This document shows, one piece after another, positions 1-8,186 of a stretch of 49,933 bases of DNA. Below the pieces are notes generated by a model that had not been told where the DNA came from, searched no databases, and saw only the letters and a program-made list of their open reading frames with translations. A program made the translations under genes and the position numbers. Every line of letters begins with the position of its first letter. The stretch's first letter is position 1. The DNA comes from an uncultured Spirochaetaceae bacterium (GTDB lineage Bacteria > Spirochaetota > Spirochaetia > Sphaerochaetales > Sphaerochaetaceae). The DNA lies in assembly GCA_944392985.1 (NCBI GenBank), contig CALXYL010000016.1:1-49933 (forward strand), given 5' to 3'.

Positions 1-555
1 GTTCTCGACTGTATCGTAATCAGGGCACTCGTAGATGAGATTGACGAAAACCCTTCCTTTCCTGTCGATTCCTATGTCCGCTCCCTTAAGCTTCCAGCCT
101 TCCGAATCAGGATAGCGCTCAGTGAAGAACCCAGGAATCGATATGATTGCCTTCACCCTCCTGCCGCAGGTGCTGAATGTGAGCTGAGAGCCGCGCAGCG
201 TAACTGTGCGCACATCATAGCGCATCGTGCACTTCTCCTTCATCGAGGGCCTTCTCATCCTCTCGGCCTTCTTCGGATGCTTCCGCTTCAGCTTCGTCCT
301 CTTCACATTCCAGGCCTTCACCGCTTCCACTGCGACATCACGGGCACACTGTATGAGTCCTGTGGGAAGAGTCGGACACTCCTCCTTGATCCTCTCATAC
401 TGGACCTTGTGGAGGAACCTCTTGGACGTGCTGTTGTTGGTGACAAGACAGTCCACAGACATGTTGAAGGCCTTCGCATACTGCTTCCTCGTCTCCACTA
501 TTGCGGAGACCTCCTTGTCAGTGAGCTTTGGGAAAACAGTGATTGACCTTCTCAT
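1..555 (-). CDS. tnpB: TnpB, RNA-guided nuclease of the IS605 element (N-terminal part)
   Basis: An open frame of 185 codons runs from ATG at 555 to the window edge without a stop. The product is basic and starts MRRSITVFPKLTDKEVSAIV. It has the lysine/arginine-rich N-terminal layout of IS200/IS605 TnpB (OrfB) proteins, including a stretch rich in Lys, Arg and Pro around residues 85-105, and it ends in the segment that precedes the RuvC-like core (GIDRKGRVFVNL). TnpB uses an RNA made from the element's end to cut target DNA and favour element retention. The catalytic Asp/Glu residues and zinc ribbon lie outside the window, so activity cannot be judged. It is divergent from tnpA, as expected for IS605. 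Confidence 0.75.
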   Translation of the reverse strand, partial: MRRSITVFPKLTDKEVSAIVETRKQYAKAFNMSVDCLVTNNSTSKRFLHKVQYERIKEECPTLPTGLIQCARDVAVEAVKAWNVKRTKLKRKHPKKAERMRRPSMKEKCTMRYDVRTVTLRGSQLTFSTCGRRVKAIISIPGFFTERYPDSEGWKLKGADIGIDRKGRVFVNLIYECPDYDTVEN

Positions 556-591
556 ACATCAATCATATCCTATTTTATAATAGGAGGCAAC

Positions 592-1002
592 ATGAAAAGC
601 AACAACAATTCGGTTTCCTCACTGCAGTACCACATCGTCTGGTGCACCAAGTACAGGCACCCCATACTCACTGGAGCGGTCGAGGTGGAGACAAAGACAA
701 TACTGGCACAGACCTGCACAGAGTACGGCTGGAGTCTCAAGGCCATAGAGGTGATGCCTGAGCATGTCCATCTTTTTCTGGAGGCATCTCCCGATGAAGC
801 ACCATCGACAATTGCAAGAACGCTGAAGTCGATTTCCGCTGTCCACATCTTCACAGCTTTTCCCCGTCTCAAAGAGAGAAAGTTCTGGGGATCGGGACTC
901 TGGTCACGCGGCTGCTACTATGGAAGCGTTGGTGCCGTTACTGAAGAGAGTGTGAAGAAGTATATTGAAAACCAGAAATCCAACATCGGAGGTACCGAAT
1001 AA
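592..1002 (+). CDS. tnpA: TnpA, IS200/IS605 Y1 transposase
   Basis: This 136-residue protein is the normal length for the IS200/IS605 single-strand transposase. The HUH motif is visible as EHVHLFL near residue 60, and the single catalytic tyrosine lies in the C-terminal helix (VKKYIENQ). The N terminus SLQYHIVWCTKYRHPIL is characteristic of the family. It acts as a dimer that cuts and joins single-stranded DNA at the element's hairpin ends. A strong Shine-Dalgarno AGGAGG precedes the ATG. The stop codon overlaps the start of the next gene by one base (TAATG), so the two may be translationally coupled. Confidence 0.93.
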   Translation: MKSNNNSVSSLQYHIVWCTKYRHPILTGAVEVETKTILAQTCTEYGWSLKAIEVMPEHVHLFLEASPDEAPSTIARTLKSISAVHIFTAFPRLKERKFWGSGLWSRGCYYGSVGAVTEESVKKYIENQKSNIGGTE

Positions 1003-1196
1003 TGAAATGTCCAATATGCGGCAAGGAAATGCTCAGGGGAACAGTCATATCGTCAGGGAGCATGCCATTCAGCACGAATGTCATATTCAAGTCTGAGAGG
1101 AATGATGTGTGCCCCAATACTATTCTGGAAAAGGAAGCGGACGCTTATATCTGTATAGATTGTGGCCAGGTATTTGCAACCTACAAAGTGAAATGA
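1002..1196 (+). CDS. Small zinc-ribbon protein, likely IS passenger
   Basis: This 64-residue protein has two CxxC knuckles, CPIC at residues 3-6 and CIDC near residues 51-54, which is a treble-clef or zinc-ribbon pattern. It resembles the small PF20097-type proteins of unknown function. Its ATG shares one base with the tnpA stop and it has no good Shine-Dalgarno of its own, so it is probably translated by coupling. Because tnpA is intact and the presumed element end lies after this gene, it appears to ride inside the IS. No function can be assigned. Confidence 0.7.
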   Translation: MKCPICGKEMLRGTVISSGSMPFSTNVIFKSERNDVCPNTILEKEADAYICIDCGQVFATYKVK

Positions 1197-1200
1197 TTGC

Positions 1201-1247
1201 TGCCGCATTCATCCTGCAGGACTAGCCTGTCAGGTTTTCTTGCGGCA
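1201..1247 (+). repeat. Hairpin at presumed IS end
   Basis: A 7-bp inverted repeat (TGCCGCA at 1201-1207, TGCGGCA at 1241-1247) encloses smaller CCTG/CAGG complementarities at 1213-1220 and 1226-1234. It lies between the zinc-ribbon stop and the point where acyl-CoA ligase homology starts. This is the position expected for the subterminal hairpin recognised by TnpA. It is followed by ACTTTTATAA, so a weak terminator is an alternative reading. Confidence 0.45.
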
Positions 1248-1261
1248 ACTTTTATAAACAG

Positions 1262-2806
1262 ATGAAGGAGTATTCAGAAGCTGTATCATCCAGTTTGATC
1301 AGACTCGGTATCGGGAAAGGCGACAAGGTGGCTATCATCGGAGAAAGCTCTCCGATGTGGATGCTTATGTATTTCGGAATCGTCAGCATCGGAGCTGTAG
1401 CCGTCCCGATCCTCCCCGATTTCCCTGAATGTGATATACAGGCAATACTCTCTTATTGCAGCGTGAAGGCTATTGCTGTCAGCAGGAAGCTGATGCAGAA
1501 AACAGAAGGCCTTGATGATATCCCGGTCATCAGGCTTGATGACCTTGTTCTGCTTGGCCGGAACCTGCCATGCCAGAAGCTGCTTGATTGTCCGATTGAC
1601 AGAGAAGGCATCATGGAAAGGAAGCCGGGAGAACAGGATATAGCCTCAATCATATTCACTTCTGGCACAACAGGGGCATCAAAGGGCGTGATGCTGACAC
1701 ATATGAACATCATCCGATGCGTCGATCTCGCGACAGATCAGTATGTTCGTCTCAAACCTGGCATGAAAGCACTGTCGATCCTTCCTCTGGCGCATGTCTA
1801 CGAATTCACCCTCGGCCAGATTATCCCACTGATGATGGGACTGGAGATAACATTCCTTGGCAGACAGCCCGCTCCATCCATCGTTATGGCGGCATTGATG
1901 GGAATACGTCCTCATGTCATGTTTTCAGTGCCGCTTCTTATTGAAAAGGTCTATCGATCAGCGATACGGCCTCTGATCAGCAGAAGAAGGATTCTTTCCC
2001 TGCTCTTGGGCAATCCTGTGACAAAGCCCTTCGCCTGCATGGCAATAGGCCATGAAGTGAAAAGGAAATTCGGAGGACGGATCATCTTCTTTGGAATCGG
2101 AGGAGCTGCGCTTGACAGGGAAACAGAGGAATTCCTCCATAGTATCCGCTTCCCATACGCTATCGGTTATGGGCTTACGGAGACCAGTCCTCTTATTGCA
2201 GGCTGCAGACCGTCGCATAGGAGCCAGAAGCCCGGATTCATCGGAAGCATCGTGCTTGATGATGATGTGAAGCTCATCAATACTGATGCGAATGGGATTG
2301 GTGAGATAGCTGTGAAAGGCCCCAATGTCATGAAAGGATATTATCTGAGGCCGGATATGGATGCGGAAGTGTTCACAAACGATGGTTATTTCCGTACAGG
2401 GGACCTAGGTTATCTTGATACGGAAGGACGCCTGTCCATCAGAGGAAGAGTCAAGACGATGATACTCGGTCCAGGTGGGGAGAATATCTTCCCAGAGGCT
2501 ATCGAATCCATCATCAACAACCAGGAATATGTTGATGAATCCCTTGTCATACCTGAGAATGGTGGCCTCACCGCACTCGTCAGGCTGAATCTTGAACAGA
2601 TGCAGAAAGTGCTTCAGCTACCATTCTGCGAAGTGAAGGATATAGCCATGGATTACCTTGCCCAGCTGAGGAAGGAAGTCAATGCAAGAGTCTCATCATT
2701 CGCAAGGCTGACAGGCATCAGGCTGCAGGAATCGCCATTCGAGCGTACACCTACTCTGAAAATCAAGAGATTCCTCTATGATGGCAGCTGCATACAGGGA
2801 GCATAG
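1262..2806 (+). CDS. Long-chain acyl-CoA ligase (AMP-binding), 5'-truncated by the IS
   Basis: The protein belongs to the ANL superfamily of acyl-activating enzymes that make acyl-CoA through an acyl-adenylate. Visible motifs are the phosphate-binding loop IIFTSGTTGASKGVMLTH (about residues 130-147), the YGLTETSP core, and YFRTGDLGYLD followed by the hinge RGRVKTMI. Full-length homologues begin some 30-40 residues earlier. The open frame extends upstream of the ATG to a stop at 1223, and the in-frame residues NFYKQ just before Met1 still match the family, so the original start was lost to the IS insertion. There is no Shine-Dalgarno before 1262. It is probably a non-functional or poorly expressed remnant, although the remaining 514 codons are intact. 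Confidence 0.8.
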   Translation: MKEYSEAVSSSLIRLGIGKGDKVAIIGESSPMWMLMYFGIVSIGAVAVPILPDFPECDIQAILSYCSVKAIAVSRKLMQKTEGLDDIPVIRLDDLVLLGRNLPCQKLLDCPIDREGIMERKPGEQDIASIIFTSGTTGASKGVMLTHMNIIRCVDLATDQYVRLKPGMKALSILPLAHVYEFTLGQIIPLMMGLEITFLGRQPAPSIVMAALMGIRPHVMFSVPLLIEKVYRSAIRPLISRRRILSLLLGNPVTKPFACMAIGHEVKRKFGGRIIFFGIGGAALDRETEEFLHSIRFPYAIGYGLTETSPLIAGCRPSHRSQKPGFIGSIVLDDDVKLINTDANGIGEIAVKGPNVMKGYYLRPDMDAEVFTNDGYFRTGDLGYLDTEGRLSIRGRVKTMILGPGGENIFPEAIESIINNQEYVDESLVIPENGGLTALVRLNLEQMQKVLQLPFCEVKDIAMDYLAQLRKEVNARVSSFARLTGIRLQESPFERTPTLKIKRFLYDGSCIQGA

Positions 2807-2862
2807 ATCCTAGTACAGATGGGCCGCACCTCCGAAGCACCATACTGGCTGACAAGAAGGAA

Positions 2863-3366
2863 TCACCGATGGTGATGCGGCCTTGGGCCAGCTGGAGCGG
2901 GAAGAGACGGTGGTGCAGGCTCTGCATTGTCCCTCAGCTCGGAAAGCTCGGTGTAGAGCACATCATATGCCCATCCATATGCAGCAGCGACAGGCATGGA
3001 GACAAGGGCCCATACCCCGCCATCCTCCATTTCCACAGCATCCACGGTCTCGCTTCCCGAGATGACTGTATAGCCACTTGTGAGAGCTGCCATTATGGCC
3101 TCTTTCTCGCCCTCAGTCATTTCAGGACCATATTCGATCACATCCTCAGCTATTTCGCTCTGCATCCAGAATGCAAGACCGTTTCTTGCCTCGCTTTCCG
3201 CCCTATTCAGGCTCATTTCAGGGCTCGACTGATGCCCGAATCCAGACTGATAGCGATAACCATCCTCGATATATGCCTTCCCCGCCCATTCTGGAACAGT
3301 TGCGGCTGCGATTGTCGCAGAAGCAACAACAATCATGAGCATAGCCAAAAGTGCAGATCTTCTCAT
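2863..3366 (-). CDS. Secreted LPP20-like protein
   Basis: This 167-residue protein starts with a clear Sec signal peptide (MRRSALLAMLMIVVASATIAAA). The mature part begins PEWAGKAYIEDGYRYQSGFG, which resembles the LPP20 family of cell-envelope proteins. There is no lipobox cysteine, so it is probably periplasmic or outer-membrane associated rather than a lipoprotein. The C terminus is proline-rich and ends in His and Arg residues. A good Shine-Dalgarno (GGAGG) precedes the ATG. Its molecular role is unknown. It converges with the acyl-CoA ligase remnant and diverges from the amylosucrase-like gene. Confidence 0.6.
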   Translation of the reverse strand: MRRSALLAMLMIVVASATIAAATVPEWAGKAYIEDGYRYQSGFGHQSSPEMSLNRAESEARNGLAFWMQSEIAEDVIEYGPEMTEGEKEAIMAALTSGYTVISGSETVDAVEMEDGGVWALVSMPVAAAYGWAYDVLYTELSELRDNAEPAPPSLPAPAGPRPHHHR

Positions 3367-3459
3367 GGATCCCTCCTGCCAGAAGTATGGATCATGGTAA
3401 AAGCGAAAGCAAGAAGAACAGATGAAACATAAGCCGGCATCCCTTATACTGCAGCTGTT

Positions 3460-5289
3460 ATGAGCACCTTTCAGGAACGGCTTGCGGCGAAAGGCAGGGA
3501 ACTGCAGGAACTTTACCGCAGCCTATACGGCATTGATGGATCTGGACTGATTGAGCTTCTGGAAAGGAAGCATGGAGAGAGGAAGGCAGAGCTTCTGGAG
3601 CTTGACCGCAGGAGGGAGGCTGACCCCAGCTGGTATCTCAAACCCGGGATGCTTGCAATGACGATGTACACAGATCTTTTCGCAGGCAGCTTCAAAGGCA
3701 TCATAGACAGGATTGGCTACCTGAAGAAGAGAGGAGTAACATATCTGCATCTGATGCCATTCCTTGCAACACCAGACAATGACAATGATGGCGGATTCGC
3801 TGTGAGCGACTATTCTGCGGTGAATCCCGCATTCGGTACCAATGATGATCTGGAGGAGCTCGCAGACAGGCTCAGGGATGAAGGCATAAGTCTCTGCATG
3901 GACTTCGTGATGAACCACACATCCGATGAGCATGAATGGGCTGTGAGGGCGAAGGAAGGAGACGTTAAATTCCAGAGGATGTACATGTGCTACCCCGACA
4001 GGACAATACCGGATGAATATGAAAAGACCGTTCCGGAGGTGTTTCCATCCACTGCTCCAGGGAATTTCACATGGTGTCCTGAGATGGGCAAATGGGTATT
4101 CACATCCTTCTACCCCAAGCAGTGGGATCTCGACTACAGCAATCCTGATGTGTTCCTTGCAGTGCTTTCATACATGCTGGACTGGGCAAACCGCGGTGTT
4201 AGCATATTCCGTCTCGACGCAGTTCCATATATCTGGAAAAAGCTGGGAACGACCTGCAGGAATCTCCCGGAGGTCCATGTGATCGTGAGGATGCTCCGCC
4301 TCGCATTCGAGATAGCCGCTCCTTCCGTGATCCTGAAGGGAGAGGTTGTCATGGCTCCCAAGGAGCTTGCTGCATATTTCGGCAGCAGCGATGCGCCTGA
4401 ATGCCATCTGCTTTATGGCGTGTCGACGATGGTTAACATCTGGGGAGCTCTATCAAGCCAGGAGGCGAGGCTTCTTGAATCATGGGTGGAGAGGATACTC
4501 ATGCTCCCGCGCACCTGCAGGTTCGTGAACTACGTCCGCTGCCATGATGACATAGGATGGGGATTCGACGAGGACAGAGAGAAAGAGCTCGGCATTGATC
4601 CGCTCAGGCACAAGATATTCCAGTACAGCTTCTACGAAGGGACATTCCCCGGATCCTATGCGCGGGGACAGCTCTACAACTATGATCCCTCAACACTCGA
4701 TGCCAGGAGCTGCGGTACGGCAGCAAGCCTTTCCGGCCTTGAAGAGGCCATCCAGAGAAATGATACAGCGTTGGTGGAAAGAGCCATTGGAAGGATTGCC
4801 CTGATACATGCCGTGGTATTCGCCCTTCCGGGAATACCCCTCATAAACAGCGGAGATGAGATAGGACAGCTGAATGACTATGAGTATATCTTCTCACCAG
4901 GAAAGAAGGATGACTCAAGATACCTCCATCGCTCTCCGTTCAGATGGGATCTAGCAGAGCTCGCGGATGATCCGGAGACAATACAGGGAAGGATATCATC
5001 AGCGATCGAAGCACTGCATAGGGCAAGGGAAACGATGCCGGAATTCGATGATGATGCGGAAGTCTCAACATGGCACACAGGAAACAGCAGTGTATTTGCC
5101 CTGCGGAGGCAGAGCGGCGGCAGGACCCTCCTCTGCGTGTTCAGCTTCTCAGACAAGGAGGAATACTGTCGCTTCGATTACTTCACTGGATACTACAGGG
5201 ATGTATTCACAGGCCGGACAGTGGAACCAGGAAGGGGCTTTTCAGTCAGAAGCCATGAGTATCTCTATCTTGAGGAAAGCAGGGAATAG
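3460..5289 (+). CDS. Amylosucrase-type GH13 enzyme
   Basis: This 609-residue glycoside hydrolase family 13 protein resembles amylosucrase and sucrose hydrolase (GH13_4), which convert sucrose to an alpha-1,4-glucan plus fructose or hydrolyse it. The four GH13 motifs are present: DFVMNHTSDEH, the nucleophile Asp253 in FRLDAVPY, the acid/base Glu295 in LKGEVV, and HDD at 362-364. The N-terminal helical region, the catalytic barrel and a C-terminal beta domain (LLCVFSFSDKEEYCRFDYF) match the family order and length. There is no signal peptide, so it acts in the cytoplasm. The start lacks a Shine-Dalgarno, and a TATACT hexamer at 3445-3450 ends nine bases before the ATG, suggesting a leaderless message. 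The specific reaction (amylosucrase or sucrose phosphorolysis/hydrolysis) cannot be fixed from sequence alone. Confidence 0.85.
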   Translation: MSTFQERLAAKGRELQELYRSLYGIDGSGLIELLERKHGERKAELLELDRRREADPSWYLKPGMLAMTMYTDLFAGSFKGIIDRIGYLKKRGVTYLHLMPFLATPDNDNDGGFAVSDYSAVNPAFGTNDDLEELADRLRDEGISLCMDFVMNHTSDEHEWAVRAKEGDVKFQRMYMCYPDRTIPDEYEKTVPEVFPSTAPGNFTWCPEMGKWVFTSFYPKQWDLDYSNPDVFLAVLSYMLDWANRGVSIFRLDAVPYIWKKLGTTCRNLPEVHVIVRMLRLAFEIAAPSVILKGEVVMAPKELAAYFGSSDAPECHLLYGVSTMVNIWGALSSQEARLLESWVERILMLPRTCRFVNYVRCHDDIGWGFDEDREKELGIDPLRHKIFQYSFYEGTFPGSYARGQLYNYDPSTLDARSCGTAASLSGLEEAIQRNDTALVERAIGRIALIHAVVFALPGIPLINSGDEIGQLNDYEYIFSPGKKDDSRYLHRSPFRWDLAELADDPETIQGRISSAIEALHRARETMPEFDDDAEVSTWHTGNSSVFALRRQSGGRTLLCVFSFSDKEEYCRFDYFTGYYRDVFTGRTVEPGRGFSVRSHEYLYLEESRE

Positions 5290-5330
5290 CCTTGCGGATC
5301 AGATAGCTGTTTCCTGGACTATCCGCTCAC

Positions 5331-5836
5331 TCATGACAGAGCGATGTTGATCGCCTCCTTGTCGAAAACAAGCAGGCTATCCTCATCATCAGGATCACCA
5401 TAGGCCTTCTCTTCCTGCATCATCTCATTGAGAGCCCACACGCCACCGCAATCCTCGATGATACCAGCTCCCTTCCCCTTGACCGCATAAGGAAGCTGTC
5501 CAGCATGCTCATCGTCATTGAGGATTGCCTCCACCTTGAGCCTTACCATCCAATCATCGCCATAGTCATAGATGAAGCGCAGCTGATCACCCACCATGCT
5601 GACAAGATCCTTCACACGGCAGCTTTCTGCTGGAATCGATTCAGATCCCCATAAGGAGAAATCATCAGAAGCCTCTATCTGCGCTTTCGTCTCGATCCTC
5701 TGCGAACCATGGGAGGTCTTCCCGGGACATACATCTCAAGATGATGGAGATGATACCCTTCCATCAGGAAACGACGCCAGACACGGGGAGAACTCCCCTC
5801 AAGCAAAGCATGGATCTGGAAATCATCTGCTTTCAC
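5331..5836 (-). pseudogene. pRiA4b ORF-3-like protein, frameshifted
   Basis: Two minus-strand frames together make one plasmid pRiA4b ORF-3-like domain. The N-terminal piece starts at GTG 5836 with upstream GAGGAAAG and reads FQIHALLEGSSPRVWRRFL, then hits TAG near 5675. The C-terminal piece is in a different frame, opens near 5738 and reads VGDQLRFIYDYGDDW followed by EDCGGVWALNEM, the family hallmark. A single frameshift between about 5677 and 5738 joins them. The gene begins seven bases after the DUF2264 stop, so it was the last gene of that unit. The 94-residue open frame from 5615 (GTG) is all that an automatic caller would see. Confidence 0.7.
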
Positions 5837-5842
5837 CTTTCC

Positions 5843-7885
5843 TCACATCATAAGGCAACCCTCGATGCCGCTGAAATCAACTGTATAGCTCCTTCCTGTC
5901 CTCATATTGAGAGTGATGTCTCCATAGCCTCCGCACCTCTCCTTATCACTGTAATCAATCGAGGAAATGCTGAAGATCTCATCATCAGAGAACCCATCCT
6001 CCCCTTCCTTTGTAAGTATCTGGCTTATGAGGATGTACGGCTCATAGGCGAACACCTTCTTTCTTGATGCATGCGCGAAGATGATGAAGCTCTCCGATGT
6101 ATCCGCGTTCGTGCCAGTGCTCTTCTCCACTGAGATATCATTCCACCCCGAGAATACAGTCATTGCCATATGACGAAGCCTTCCGTCGCTTCCATGCCCC
6201 GTCATGATGACAGCCTGGGCATCCCCGGAGCGGCGGATAGTGTATGCGGCATCGGGGCAGGGGAAGCCATAGGATCCAAGGTAGATATCCACAGGTTTAT
6301 GGAAAAGCCGGATCTTATCAGCCCGGACAAGACCATTCGCAACAGGGAAATCGGCGAGGTCAATCACGCTTGTCCAGTGCAGGTCCCCGCTGGTGTCATA
6401 ACCGAAAAGAGCTCGCCGATAGAGAACATCATTCCTCATTCCGCTCCACAGAATGCTGTTGATCTGCTCAGTCTTATCTATATCAGGTTCCTTAAGGACA
6501 TAGGATGCTGCACTCAAGCCGGATGGAAGATCACTCTCCCATGGGTAGGCACTGCTGTATGAGAGCTTGGCATAGCACCATCTTCCATTGCTGTCGCCGA
6601 TGCGCTTGGTGACCTTTCCTGTCCTCAGCTCCATCGTGCCGTTGTCATGATGGTCTGCAATCGCAAGCCCTGGACCATCGAGCACTGTCTCCAGCGTCTC
6701 TCCTTCTCCCATCGTCTCCCAGACGCCATTCTCCTCCTTCGCTGTCCAGAACGGATGATCCTCGGGAAGCTCAAGGCAAAGGAATGCCTTTCCCAGCCAG
6801 AGAGGGCTCTCTGCGCAGCTATAGCCCTGTACCATAGGAGTGAAAGGACCATAGAAACCAAGCACAGGGGCGCCTTCATAGAGAATGTCATCGCGCCCGA
6901 AGAACTGCAGCAGCGCACCAGATGCGATCCTCCTCGCAAGCCCCGGATTGCAGGAAGGGTTCCTGAGATTGAAATTTGAAGCGAAAGGAGCCGTGGCGGC
7001 ATTGCGGTATATACTGCTCCTGCCCCACATCGTGACGTGCCCATTCTCGTCGAAGAGCCTGTCATAGGTCTTCATAAGCTCATTGGAGTTCTTCTCGAAC
7101 TGGGCGGCAAGATACTCTTCGTTCTCATACCCGTACCATCTGCACCAGATCGGGGCATAGACCTGGAAGGCCCATGCGGAGTAATAGTCAAAGGTATGCC
7201 CATCCCTATACCAGCCATTGCCCGCATAATATGCTAATATAGCCTGGGCATGCTCCCTCATTATCGATCTGTCGATTTCATATCCCATCATTGAAAGGAA
7301 TGCGAGGTCGAGCATATTGAAAAGTCGCCAGTTCTGGGTGGCTGTCGTGCCTTCTGCGTAATCGCGGATGAATGCCGCGATCCTGTCCTTCTCCTCCTGG
7401 CTGTATGTATCCCAGATTTCCTTCCTTGTTGTGACAAGACCGATCACAACTGCACAGGTCTCGACAGTCTGTTGATAGGTATGAAGCCCGAATGATGGCT
7501 CTGCATCCTTATCCATATCGCTGTAGCTGAGCACATACTGTTCATCTCCGGGAGTGCACGAGCGGAGGATATGATCCCTGTAGTAATCCTTCAGAGCTAT
7601 CCCAGCAACCTTGGGATCATGCTCTATGGCAATCAGCGGAGCTGCCAGGAAGAAGCTGCGGGCAAGTCCCTCATAATACTCGGCCTGTACCTTCCATGCC
7701 GGGGTGTTTCTGTTCGGATAAGTGATCTCAGTCTCGTAACGAGGCACAAGGACCGGGGAGTCCATTGTCTTTACATGGCGGAATACTCCTTCAAGTATAT
7801 ACTTGCAGGCAGAAATCCAGTGCTTTCTTGTCAGACCAGTATAGGGGCTTACCGTGTAATCGGGATTCTCAGGGATGAAATGCAT
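5843..7885 (-). CDS. DUF2264 domain protein (putative carbohydrate-active enzyme)
   Basis: A protein of 680 residues with the DUF2264 layout: a long all-helical N-terminal half with (alpha/alpha)-barrel character (WRLFNMLDLAFLSMMGYEID, GNGWYRDGHTFDYYSAWAFQVYAPIW) and a beta-rich C-terminal half. Some members of this group have been assigned to glycoside hydrolase families acting on uronic-acid sugars, but the substrate here is unknown. There is no signal peptide, so a cytoplasmic enzyme acting on imported oligosaccharides is likely. The ATG at 7885 is chosen over the upstream in-frame start because AAGGAG lies at the right distance. It is followed by the broken pRiA4b-like gene. Confidence 0.8.
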   Translation of the reverse strand: MHFIPENPDYTVSPYTGLTRKHWISACKYILEGVFRHVKTMDSPVLVPRYETEITYPNRNTPAWKVQAEYYEGLARSFFLAAPLIAIEHDPKVAGIALKDYYRDHILRSCTPGDEQYVLSYSDMDKDAEPSFGLHTYQQTVETCAVVIGLVTTRKEIWDTYSQEEKDRIAAFIRDYAEGTTATQNWRLFNMLDLAFLSMMGYEIDRSIMREHAQAILAYYAGNGWYRDGHTFDYYSAWAFQVYAPIWCRWYGYENEEYLAAQFEKNSNELMKTYDRLFDENGHVTMWGRSSIYRNAATAPFASNFNLRNPSCNPGLARRIASGALLQFFGRDDILYEGAPVLGFYGPFTPMVQGYSCAESPLWLGKAFLCLELPEDHPFWTAKEENGVWETMGEGETLETVLDGPGLAIADHHDNGTMELRTGKVTKRIGDSNGRWCYAKLSYSSAYPWESDLPSGLSAASYVLKEPDIDKTEQINSILWSGMRNDVLYRRALFGYDTSGDLHWTSVIDLADFPVANGLVRADKIRLFHKPVDIYLGSYGFPCPDAAYTIRRSGDAQAVIMTGHGSDGRLRHMAMTVFSGWNDISVEKSTGTNADTSESFIIFAHASRKKVFAYEPYILISQILTKEGEDGFSDDEIFSISSIDYSDKERCGGYGDITLNMRTGRSYTVDFSGIEGCLMM

Positions 7886-7997
7886 CGTCAGATCTCCTTC
7901 TGCAGGAATGATTCTATCATGAAAACAGCAGAAGAACACCATATGTGCTTTGATTGCAATCAGATGTCTGTATATCGTCCTGCAATATGCCCCGATG

Positions 7998-8028
7998 GGA
8001 ATGCATCATCTTCCCTGCAGATGATTCC
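7998..8028 (-). terminator. Possible hairpin after the guaA unit
   Basis: On the minus strand GGAATCATCT and AGATGATGCATTCC can pair with one small bulge around a short loop. It lies just after the small coding frame that follows guaA. There is no clear U-tract, so a role as terminator or mRNA stabiliser is uncertain. Confidence 0.25.
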
Positions 8029-8033
8029 ATCGA

Positions 8034-8186
8034 TCACTCATGGAATGGGGAGAAAGTCCATGCAAAGTAGATATCGCGGATACGGCGGTAATCCCCTCTC
8101 TTGATAAGGACCTTGAACCCATCCCTCATAACGATATGGCTGGGAGTTATCGTGCTGACCTCGTTGTAATTATCGTCCATCATCAT
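8034..8186 (-). CDS. Small 50-residue protein coupled to guaA
   Basis: A short frame overlaps the guaA stop (ATGATGATGG, three in-frame ATGs at 8186, 8183 and 8180) and runs to TGA at 8034. The product is rich in charged and aromatic residues, with the segment RDGFKVLIKRGDYRRIRDIY in its middle and the C terminus FAWTFSPFHE. I do not recognise the family. Overlap with guaA suggests translational coupling. It could be a real small protein or a chance frame. Confidence 0.4.
   Translation of the reverse strand: MMMDDNYNEVSTITPSHIVMRDGFKVLIKRGDYRRIRDIYFAWTFSPFHE

Larger units (their letters stand above)
1..1248. mobile_element. IS200/IS605-family element, left part outside the window
   Basis: A divergent tnpB (minus strand, cut by the window edge) and tnpA (plus strand) separated by 36 bp is the classical IS605 organisation. 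A 64-residue zinc-ribbon gene follows tnpA, and then a hairpin at 1201-1247. Homology of the downstream acyl-CoA ligase begins at about 1247, so the element probably ends there. IS200/IS605 elements carry subterminal hairpins rather than inverted repeats and make no target duplication, which agrees with what is seen. The exact end is inferred from where the ligase homology starts. Confidence 0.7.
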
